The notes under the pieces are model-generated. The model was not told the origin of the DNA. It made no database searches and saw only the letters and a program-made list of their open reading frames with translations. Below are positions 16,064 to 23,077 of a DNA stretch of 64,000 bases, piece by piece. Location: assembly GCA_018267285.1 (NCBI GenBank), contig JAFDYU010000012.1, positions 1 to 64,000 of the forward strand. The letters are read 5' to 3'. The stretch comes from Bacteroidota bacterium (GTDB taxonomy: Bacteria; Bacteroidota; Bacteroidia; Cytophagales; Cyclobacteriaceae). The position numbers and the translations under genes were made by a program. How positions within the stretch are numbered: the first letter of the stretch is position 1; every line of letters begins with the position of its first letter.

Positions 16064-17907
16064 TGAAAAAAAAATTACCTCAATTTCAGACATTTTTGTC
16101 GTTAAATAGCCTACTCACTTTTATTTTCACTGCCTCAGGCATAGGTGCAACAATATTTGCACAGTCTCAGCCTAACCCATCCACTAAAGACTGGGCCATG
16201 AGTCCGGGCATCATTGGTACACTCATACTAATATTAATAGTGGCCTTGGTTGCCATAATGATATTAGTAGTTCGGATATCCGCCTATCTGGAATCGCTTA
16301 AAAAAAGGAGCATACTCAGAAAAAAAATAGAATTTTCTGAAGAACTAATCGGGCTTGACGAAGCTGGGATAGACAACATCCTTGAAAAGCGAAAAGCTGC
16401 ATTGAACTACCGACTTGCGGGCAGTGAATTGGGTAGCGAGCAACAAGCAACCGATAATAAGGGCATCATTGCCAAAGTGACCCACGACCCGCACAACCCA
16501 ATGGTTGACGAAAAAAAGAAATCGCCTTTAAACCTTGAGACCCCAGAGCCTTTGAAAACTCTGGTGATATGGTATTTGGGTGCTGCCGTATTTTGGCTAG
16601 TATTCGGAACGCTGGTAGGGCAATACGTAGGGATGAAGTTTGTTTGGCCCGAGATGGATTCCGTTTCGTGGTTGTCGTTTGGTCGCCTAAGACCGGTACA
16701 TACCAACACGGTTTTTTGGGGGTGGGCTTCCATGGCAATGATTGGTCTTGGCTATTTTGTTGTGGCTCGAACATCGAATACTACTATACATAGTTACAAA
16801 TGGGGATGGACCGCCTGGGTGCTCATTAATCTTTCAGTTGTAGTTGGAAACCTGTTTTTAATGAATGGCCTAAATAACGGTGGTGGCGAGTACCGAGAAT
16901 ACATTTGGCCTGTGGCTTTACTTTTTGCACTTGGACTTATTTATACATTCCTGAATTTCTACAAAACCATTGCGAACCGGTGTATATCAGAAATATATAT
17001 CTCAAACTGGTATTTGCTGGGTGGATTAATTTGGACAATCACGCTCGCAACTATAGGATACCTGCCTAATTTTCAAAATGGTTTGGGGGAAACTGTTATT
17101 CAGGGCTACTATATGCATCAAGGGGTTGGCATGTGGTTTATGACCTACACCCTTGGCCTGGTTTACTACTATCTTCCCTCCTCTCTAAACAAGCCGATCT
17201 ATTCGTATTCGTTGGGTGTGTTGGCGTTTTGGACGCAAATGTTTTTCTATACCTTGATTGGTACACATCACTTTGTGTTTAGTCCGTTGCCTTGGTGGTT
17301 ACAAACCATTGCCATTGTATTTAGCGCGGGCATGTTCATACCGGTAGTTGCCGGATCGACTAACTTTTATATGACGATGCGCGGAAGCTGGAATGAAATT
17401 TCTAAAAGCTACATCCTTCCCTTCTTCCTGGTTGGTGTGGTGTTTTATTTTGTGGGTTCAACGCAAGGCAGCTTTCAGGCTTTCCGGTTTACCAACTACG
17501 TTTGGCATTTCACCGATTTTAATGTGGCGCACTCGCACATGACCATGTATGGCATCATCACCTTTTTTCTTTGGGCGTGCATCTACGCCATCTTGCCAAA
17601 GATAACGGGTAAAGAACCCAGACAACTTGCCGTGGGTGTACACTTTTGGTTGGCGTTTGTAGGCCTCTTTGCCTACATGATATCGCTGATGGCGGGTGGA
17701 ACATTAAAAGGATTGAATTGGATTGAAGGCGATCCATTCATCAATTCGGTAATATTGATGCAGCCTTTCTGGTTGTGGCGCGCGATAGGCGGTTCGCTGA
17801 TGTTTTTATCGCACTTGGTATTTGCATACAACTTTTATGTAATGATAAAAAAAGAAAGCTCAAGTACCGTGTCGCCCACAAATGAATTACAACCCGTTAA
17901 CGCTTAA
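16060..17907 (+). CDS. ccoN: cbb3-like heme-copper oxidase subunit I with N-terminal extension
   Basis: A 615-residue membrane protein that reduces oxygen at a heme b3-CuB centre. H353 (MHQGVG), H403 and H404 (GTHH) fit the three CuB ligands, and Y397, six residues before H403, fits the cross-linked tyrosine of cbb3 oxidases; the spacing 353-397-403 equals 207-251-257 in the Pseudomonas stutzeri enzyme. H214 (GRLRPVH) and H491/H493 (AHSH) fit the heme ligands. Nitric oxide reductases instead have HxxxE at the first site, and here it is HxxxG, so oxidase chemistry is favoured. About 150 extra residues precede the core, with two hydrophobic helices and a charged segment. The neighbours (Rrf2, cluster repair) still suggest a nitric-oxide context. 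Confidence 0.88.
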   Translation: MMKKKLPQFQTFLSLNSLLTFIFTASGIGATIFAQSQPNPSTKDWAMSPGIIGTLILILIVALVAIMILVVRISAYLESLKKRSILRKKIEFSEELIGLDEAGIDNILEKRKAALNYRLAGSELGSEQQATDNKGIIAKVTHDPHNPMVDEKKKSPLNLETPEPLKTLVIWYLGAAVFWLVFGTLVGQYVGMKFVWPEMDSVSWLSFGRLRPVHTNTVFWGWASMAMIGLGYFVVARTSNTTIHSYKWGWTAWVLINLSVVVGNLFLMNGLNNGGGEYREYIWPVALLFALGLIYTFLNFYKTIANRCISEIYISNWYLLGGLIWTITLATIGYLPNFQNGLGETVIQGYYMHQGVGMWFMTYTLGLVYYYLPSSLNKPIYSYSLGVLAFWTQMFFYTLIGTHHFVFSPLPWWLQTIAIVFSAGMFIPVVAGSTNFYMTMRGSWNEISKSYILPFFLVGVVFYFVGSTQGSFQAFRFTNYVWHFTDFNVAHSHMTMYGIITFFLWACIYAILPKITGKEPRQLAVGVHFWLAFVGLFAYMISLMAGGTLKGLNWIEGDPFINSVILMQPFWLWRAIGGSLMFLSHLVFAYNFYVMIKKESSSTVSPTNELQPVNA

Positions 17908-17918
17908 TATTTAACTGT

Positions 17919-18947
17919 ATGTTCAATTTCCATCAAGATCATAAAAAATTAGTGCTCACCTCTTTTATTGTCTTTGCCGGGTTAAGCACACTCATTGCAG
18001 TTATGCCGGCTTATCACATGCAAGAGACTAAACCCTTGCCGGCCATGCAGGGTTTAACGGAACAAGAAAAAAACGGCTTGCATATTTATGTGCAAGAGAA
18101 CTGTGTTGCGTGCCACACACAACAGGTGCGCAATATCGAAATGGACAACACGTGGGGTGAGCGCCCCTCTATGCCATCCGATTATTACTTCAGCAAAAAG
18201 CGTTTGGATGTGTGGCGGCAATCTCCTTCTCTCTTGGGCAGCGAACGCACTGGACCTGATTTAACCAATATTGCCAAACGACAACCGGGCAAAGAGTGGC
18301 ATTTGATGCACTTCTACAACCCAAGAATAGTAGTTGAAGAATCTATTATGCCGGGTTATCCGTGGTTGTTTGAAGAAAAAAATGAAAAAGAAGTGGCGGA
18401 AACAGACGTAGTAGTTCCAATACCTGCTCAACTTTTGAAAGATCAACACAACAAGGTGGTAGCCACGCAAAATGTTCTTGACCTTATTGCGTACTTACAG
18501 TCGCTCAAGCAGGCACCGCTTCCCGGAAACGGTGCTCCGGAGTTTATTCCATCCGCTAAGAAAAAAGAAATTACAACCGCAAGTACACCCGCAGATGTAA
18601 CGGTGACGGCAACAGCCACAGGCCCGGATGGGGCTAAGATATACATGAACACCTGTGCAGCTTGCCACCAACGCGATGGCAAGGGGTTGGCCGGTGCTTT
18701 CCCCTCTTTAGCCGGAAGCACTATTGTAAACGATAACAACCACGAAACCCAAATCAAAATTATTTTGCAAGGTTACGATGCACGGGCTGAATATGGTGTA
18801 ATGACCGGCTTTGCAGATCAGCTCAATGATGAGGAAATTACTGCTGTGGCAAATCATGAGCGCACCAACTGGGGAAACAAGGGCTCTGTGATTACCGCTG
18901 AAGAAGTGAAAAAGATAAGAGAATCGCTTAAAAAACTAAGCCAATAA
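17919..18947 (+). CDS. CcoO-like monoheme subunit fused to a second cytochrome c domain
   Basis: A 342-residue protein with an N-terminal membrane anchor (about residues 11-30). The first domain is CcoO-like: C62-V-A-C65-H66 binds heme c, and the family's later motifs RTGPDL, HLMHFYNPR and SIMPGYPWLF are present. After a low-complexity linker comes a second class I cytochrome c domain with C246-A-A-C249-H250 and a methionine in YGVMTGF, like one half of CcoP. So CcoO and CcoP functions appear joined, with two hemes c instead of the usual one plus two. It lies 11 bp after subunit I and should form the electron entry of the same complex on the periplasmic side. There is no separate ccoP or ccoQ here. 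Confidence 0.88.
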   Translation: MFNFHQDHKKLVLTSFIVFAGLSTLIAVMPAYHMQETKPLPAMQGLTEQEKNGLHIYVQENCVACHTQQVRNIEMDNTWGERPSMPSDYYFSKKRLDVWRQSPSLLGSERTGPDLTNIAKRQPGKEWHLMHFYNPRIVVEESIMPGYPWLFEEKNEKEVAETDVVVPIPAQLLKDQHNKVVATQNVLDLIAYLQSLKQAPLPGNGAPEFIPSAKKKEITTASTPADVTVTATATGPDGAKIYMNTCAACHQRDGKGLAGAFPSLAGSTIVNDNNHETQIKIILQGYDARAEYGVMTGFADQLNDEEITAVANHERTNWGNKGSVITAEEVKKIRESLKKLSQ

Positions 18948-18952
18948 ATTTT

Positions 18953-19216
18953 ATGAAAAAGATATCGGCACTATTACTTTGGCTATTTGTCGGTTGGACT
19001 GAGGCTATGGCTTGCGAAGTCTGCAAAACTAATCAGCCAAAAGTTTTACAAGGCATTACACACGGCACGGGTGCACAAAGCGACTTCGATTATGTCATCA
19101 TTTGGACTGCCGTGATACTCGTTACCCTCACCTTTCTTCTTGCGCTGAAATATCTGATCAAACCCAAAGAAAACGATCCCAACCACATTAAAAATATTAT
19201 TGTAGAACAAATATAA
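18953..19216 (+). CDS. Small membrane protein with CxxC motif, oxidase operon
   Basis: An 87-residue protein with a signal peptide (cut near AMA), a short periplasmic segment starting CEVCKTNQPK and including GITHGTGAQSDFDY, then one transmembrane helix and a short cytoplasmic tail. The CxxC could be a redox pair or bind copper or heme during assembly. No named family is recognised, though I recall similar CEVC...QP...GITHG peptides beside other Bacteroidota cbb3-like genes. Five bp separate it from the cytochrome gene and five from the next gene, so it is surely co-transcribed. A role as an accessory or assembly subunit is inferred from context. Confidence 0.75.
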   Translation: MKKISALLLWLFVGWTEAMACEVCKTNQPKVLQGITHGTGAQSDFDYVIIWTAVILVTLTFLLALKYLIKPKENDPNHIKNIIVEQI

Positions 19217-19221
19217 ACCAC

Positions 19222-19644
19222 ATGGAAAACCAGCGAATAATAAAAATATTTTTGGACGAAGACAGCACCCCGTTTGCCGAGTTTTCTCCACCTGTAAAAT
19301 TTGTATTCGATACCACGAAAATACCGGACGGCAAACACCAACTAAAAATCGTTGCCAAATCCACGAACGGAACAGAAGGTATTAAAACTATTCCATTTGA
19401 AGTACGAAACGGCCCCTCCATTGCCGTGGTTGGATTGGAAGATAACGAAGTGGTGGGTGAGCAAATTCCAATCACCATCAACGCTTATGGAAGCGAACGC
19501 AAAGACATGTTTGTTGTAACCGGTTCAGAAACTCCAAAAGCCATACCTGCATGGGTCTGGGCACTGCTGGTTTCTTTTTCTGCCTTTGCGTTGTATTATT
19601 TTGTCATGTACTGGGATCAACAGTTGTACAAATCTTTTTTTTAA
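19222..19644 (+). CDS. Ig-like domain protein with C-terminal membrane helix, oxidase operon
   Basis: A 140-residue protein without an N-terminal signal. Residues 1-95 look like a beta-sandwich (Ig-like: DEDSTPFAEFSPPVKFVF, KHQLKIVAKSTNGTEG). A single helix near the C-terminus (PAWVWALLVSFSAFALYYFV) would make it a tail-anchored or C-terminally anchored membrane protein. It has no cysteine, and no copper or heme motif, so it is not a subunit II. It lies between the CxxC protein and the repair protein in the operon and may be a structural subunit of the oxidase. The function is not known. Confidence 0.7.
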   Translation: MENQRIIKIFLDEDSTPFAEFSPPVKFVFDTTKIPDGKHQLKIVAKSTNGTEGIKTIPFEVRNGPSIAVVGLEDNEVVGEQIPITINAYGSERKDMFVVTGSETPKAIPAWVWALLVSFSAFALYYFVMYWDQQLYKSFF

Positions 19645-19683
19645 AATAAAGAAGAAAGAAAAGAGAAATAAAAATCAAAAGAT

Positions 19684-20418
19684 ATGAACATCACAGATCA
19701 AAGCATCGTTGGCAGTGTGGTGGCACAAGACTATCGCACGGCATCCATCTTTCAATCATTTGGTATAGACTTTTGCTGCAAAGGAAACCGTACGATTAGC
19801 GAAGCTTGTAAAAATAAAAATGTAGAGATCTCCGACTTGATCGGAAACCTGAACTCATCTACACAACAGAATAACCCTGCCACCAATTTTGCATCATGGC
19901 CTTTGGATTTACTTGCCGATTACATAGAAAAAATACATCACCGTTACGTGGAGCAAAAAATCCTTGAGATCAAACCCTACCTCGAAAAAGTTGTGCGTGT
20001 ACATGGCGACAGGCATCCGGAGCTAAATCAGATTCGGAAAATATTTAATCTTTCGGCAGGTGAATTGGCAGCTCACATGAAGAAAGAAGAATTTATTTTG
20101 TTTCCTTTTATAAGAAAGTTGGCTAAGTCTGAACGCTCACACGAAACATTGCTACCTCCCACCTTTGGCACTATCAAAAATCCGATTTCTATGATGGAAC
20201 AAGATCACGAAATTGAGGGTGAGCATTTCGAGCAAATTGCACGTTTGACCGAAAACTACACACCACCTACCGATGCATGCAGTACCTATCGGGTAACTTA
20301 TGCGCTGCTAAAAGAATTTCAGGACGACTTACACCAGCATCTACATTTGGAAAACAACATCTTATTTCCAAAAGCAATTGAGCGAGAGAAGGATATAAAT
20401 TTTGCTACTGTTGACTAA
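19684..20418 (+). CDS. ric: Iron-sulfur cluster repair di-iron protein (RIC / ScdA / YtfE family)
   Basis: A 244-residue cytoplasmic protein that restores iron-sulfur clusters damaged by nitric oxide or peroxide. The N-terminal ScdA_N domain (about residues 1-55) has the conserved GIDFCCKG motif. The C-terminal hemerythrin-like four-helix domain carries the histidines and glutamates for the di-iron site (HRYVEQK, HPELNQIRKIF, HMKKEE, EQDHEIEGEH, HQHLHLENNILFP). It is the last gene of the Rrf2 operon, 39 bp after the previous gene, and is followed by a bidirectional-looking hairpin. Its presence is the best evidence that the operon deals with nitrosative or oxidative stress. Confidence 0.94.
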   Translation: MNITDQSIVGSVVAQDYRTASIFQSFGIDFCCKGNRTISEACKNKNVEISDLIGNLNSSTQQNNPATNFASWPLDLLADYIEKIHHRYVEQKILEIKPYLEKVVRVHGDRHPELNQIRKIFNLSAGELAAHMKKEEFILFPFIRKLAKSERSHETLLPPTFGTIKNPISMMEQDHEIEGEHFEQIARLTENYTPPTDACSTYRVTYALLKEFQDDLHQHLHLENNILFPKAIEREKDINFATVD

Positions 20419-20427
20419 GAAATTAAA

Positions 20428-20459
20428 AATCTTCCGAAGGTATTATACTTCGGAAGATT
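20428..20459. terminator. Hairpin terminator between convergent genes
   Basis: AATCTTCCGAAG (20428-20439) pairs perfectly with CTTCGGAAGATT (20448-20459) around an 8-base loop. On the minus strand it is followed by TTTTTAATTT, so it should terminate the M28 peptidase transcript. On the plus strand the T-run is poor, and termination of the oxidase operon there is less certain. Confidence 0.85.
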
Positions 20460-20469
20460 CTCTAAAAAA

Positions 20470-22071
20470 TTATTTCCTCGGTATCTTCTGGTCTCTGTTT
20501 GCTGCCATCCAGGCAAAGGCTGCGGTAATCACCGAGTTTTGTTTTAAATCAGCCTCAATAGTTTTGTCGTACACATCCATGCTGGTGTGGTGCGTGCGCG
20601 TATCATACTCTATAGGGTCTTGAATAAATTGGAAGCCCGGCAAACCAATGGCATCGTACGACTGATGGTCTGTGCCTCCTGTATTTTGAATGGTAATTGT
20701 TGAAGCTTCCATTTTTTCGAAAGGCCTTAACCATGCTTTAAAAATCGGGCCTGCTGCTTCATTGCCTTGCAGGTAAACTCCTCTGTATTTTCCGGTACCG
20801 TTGTCCATGTTAAAGTAAACGGAGAATTTCTCACCGGCCGGGGTGAGTTTAATGGAATCGTAAGGGCGTGTTTTGTCCAACCGTTGTCCGAATGCTCGCT
20901 TCACATAATTGCGAGAGCCGAGCAAACCTTGCTCCTCGCCTCCCCACAACCCAATGCGGATGGTTCTGCGCGGGGCCTTACCTAATGATTTAATAATTCG
21001 CATAGTCTCCATCATCACCGCAGAGCCTGCGGCATTGTCCGTTGCGCCTGTTCCGCTGTGCCACGAATCCAAATGTGCGCCAATCATTACAATCTCGTCT
21101 TTTAAATCCGTTCCGGGTATTTCACCAATCACATTAAATCCGGGGGCAGCGGGGGTAAATTCAGTTTCGAGTGTAAGCTCCATCTTCACCGGAATATTTT
21201 TTTCGAGCAAGCGCACCAATCGGTTGTACTGCTCATCGGCCACAATAATTTGTGGCAATAGTTTGGGAGCGTTTGCACTTTGTGCACGTACTCGTTTGTT
21301 GAATGGCGTTGAAGGCGGGTATGGTACTGTGGCAGCACTCACCAGAACTGTTCCATCTTCCAACTTAGAAGCAGGGCTGGCCTCCAATACAGCTACCGCC
21401 CCTTCTTTTTCGCACAACAGCCACTTGTCGTAAGCCAGTTTCATTTGCTGCATCATGCGTTCGCTGGGCCGAAACCTAAAACCATCAAAGCCCCGCTCTT
21501 CTTCAGGATGGGCATTTGCCATTTTCAATAAAGTGGTGTCGTGCAGGCGCTCGGCATCGGGTTTAAAACCGGGCTTAACAGCAACCGGGGCACTGAAAAG
21601 TACAATCTTACCTTTGAGTTTGCCTTTGTACTTTTCAAGATCAGCTTCGGTTTTAATGTTGAGGTAAATTGCCTCGGCAGAAACAGTGCCTTTAATTCCG
21701 GGCGACCATGCTTTCGGATGCGAAATCACCTGAAACGCAGAAGGCTCAAGAGTTTGTAAATTGAATTTTTTTAATTGCCAACCACGACCAAATTCTTCAT
21801 CCCATTGGTCGATCACAACGTTTTGTAATCCCCACGACTCAAGGGTTGCTTTTGCATACTCCGCAGCTTTTTTGTGTTGAGGTGAGTTGCTCAAACGCGG
21901 ACCGTACACATCGGTGAGCATGCTCAGGATATCCATTACTTTCGAATGGTTTAACCCTTCCGCTTTAATTTTCGAGATGACGGCCGTGTCAATTTTTTCT
22001 GTTTTCTGTGCGTACCCGGTTACAATCAGGGTCGACATTAAAACAACAGACCAAAATGATTTTATTTTCAT
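20470..22071 (-). CDS. Secreted M28-family metallopeptidase
   Basis: A 533-residue zinc aminopeptidase with an N-terminal signal peptide (MKIKSFWSVVLMSTLIVTGYAQ). An insertion with PA-domain character occupies the region before the catalytic domain. Catalytic and metal residues are visible in GAHLDSWHSGTGATDNAAG (H and D ligands), LWGGEEQGLLGS (E-E pair) and a final TDHQSYDAIGLPGF (H ligand). It should degrade peptides in the periplasm or outside the cell. It is a single gene facing the oxidase operon. Confidence 0.93.
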   Translation of the reverse strand: MKIKSFWSVVLMSTLIVTGYAQKTEKIDTAVISKIKAEGLNHSKVMDILSMLTDVYGPRLSNSPQHKKAAEYAKATLESWGLQNVVIDQWDEEFGRGWQLKKFNLQTLEPSAFQVISHPKAWSPGIKGTVSAEAIYLNIKTEADLEKYKGKLKGKIVLFSAPVAVKPGFKPDAERLHDTTLLKMANAHPEEERGFDGFRFRPSERMMQQMKLAYDKWLLCEKEGAVAVLEASPASKLEDGTVLVSAATVPYPPSTPFNKRVRAQSANAPKLLPQIIVADEQYNRLVRLLEKNIPVKMELTLETEFTPAAPGFNVIGEIPGTDLKDEIVMIGAHLDSWHSGTGATDNAAGSAVMMETMRIIKSLGKAPRRTIRIGLWGGEEQGLLGSRNYVKRAFGQRLDKTRPYDSIKLTPAGEKFSVYFNMDNGTGKYRGVYLQGNEAAGPIFKAWLRPFEKMEASTITIQNTGGTDHQSYDAIGLPGFQFIQDPIEYDTRTHHTSMDVYDKTIEADLKQNSVITAAFAWMAANRDQKIPRK

Positions 22072-22196
22072 AAAAAAAGTATTTAAGGTTGAACGTAGAC
22101 AAAGTTACCCGGCACAATACAATAGCTACAACCGTTAGTGTAAATCAATGTACTTCATTAAAATCTGATTAAAATTTTCTCTATAAATTATAGTAC

Positions 22197-22225
22197 TTGC
22201 ATGTCGTGGCATTTTTATACTTTTG
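22197..22225 (+). promoter_or_regulatory. Candidate promoter of the 22250 gene
   Basis: TTG at 22197-22199, 18 bases, then TACTTTTG at 22218-22225 (TAnnTTTG). A transcript from here would begin near 22231, which excludes a start codon at 22223 and favours the TTG at 22250 for the gene that follows. Confidence 0.55.
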
Positions 22226-22249
22226 CGGCTTCATAAAAATTCTTTTGCC

Positions 22250-23077
22250 TTGATACTTCGTGTTCTGTTCCTTACCACCGTGTCTTTTCCCGGGTTGATT
22301 AAATTGGCTGTTGCACAAGATGTAAAAGATCAAAAACCTAAAAAACGTGGCGAGTTCTATTTTCAATGGGGGTATAACCGCGACTGGTATTCGCACAGCG
22401 ATATACACGTATATCGAAATGATCCTGACCCTTCCAAAAGCTACGACTTCACGCTCTATCACGCCAAGGCAGACGATAAACCCGATATGTGGCGATGGTG
22501 GCAACCGGATCGGCTTACGATTCCGCAGTACGACATGAACTTTGGTTATTTCTTTAATGATAAAAATGATTGGGGGATTGAAGTGGGGTGGAATCATTTA
22601 AAGTATGTGGTTACGGATTGGCAAAACATTTATATCTCCGGGCAAATTTATGGCACAGCCATCAACCGAACATACCCGCTCGACCCGGATACCCTTCACC
22701 TTCAGCACACCAACGGAAATAATTATTTACTCTTCAGCCTTGTAAAAAGGCAAAAACTGATGGAAGGGAAAAAAATAAATGTAAGTGCCATTGCCAAAGC
22801 AGGGGTCGGGCCAATGATCACCTACACCATCGATACCATTCTGGGAGATAAAGACTGGGGATATTTTCATTATCATGGAATGGTGTACGCGGCAAGTATT
22901 GGAGTGCGAGCAACATTTTACAAACATTTCTACTTGCAAACCGATATACAGACTGCATTTGCCAATTACACGAACACCCGGTTAGGGCACGACCATATCG
23001 GCAGGTCAACCCAACATTTCTATTCGTATCAGTGGACGTACGAAATAGGATACGCTTTTACGTTGGGGAAGAAATAA
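22250..23077 (+). CDS. Outer-membrane-type protein of unknown function
   Basis: A protein of about 275 residues that begins with a signal peptide ending in VAQ. The body is rich in aromatic residues and alternating beta strands (FYFQWGYNRDWYSHSDIH, YDMNFGYFFNDKNDWGIEVG) and ends in YEIGYAFTLGKK, like an outer-membrane beta-barrel. No ATG lies near the start; the frame opens at TTG 22223 or TTG 22250. I prefer 22250 because a good promoter match ends at 22225. A histidine-rich stretch (GHDHIGRSTQHFY) lies near the C-terminus. It is convergent with the permease gene. No family name can be given. Confidence 0.75.
   Translation: MILRVLFLTTVSFPGLIKLAVAQDVKDQKPKKRGEFYFQWGYNRDWYSHSDIHVYRNDPDPSKSYDFTLYHAKADDKPDMWRWWQPDRLTIPQYDMNFGYFFNDKNDWGIEVGWNHLKYVVTDWQNIYISGQIYGTAINRTYPLDPDTLHLQHTNGNNYLLFSLVKRQKLMEGKKINVSAIAKAGVGPMITYTIDTILGDKDWGYFHYHGMVYAASIGVRATFYKHFYLQTDIQTAFANYTNTRLGHDHIGRSTQHFYSYQWTYEIGYAFTLGKK

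Noticed and set aside
16060..17907. Reading subunit I as a nitric oxide reductase because of the Rrf2 and repair neighbours
   Set aside because: The first copper-site histidine is followed by HQGVG rather than HxxxE, and Y397 sits exactly where cbb3 oxidases have the cross-linked tyrosine.
22223..22249. TTG start at 22223 for the envelope protein gene
   Set aside because: It overlaps the TACTTTTG promoter box; a start at 22250 still leaves a full signal peptide.
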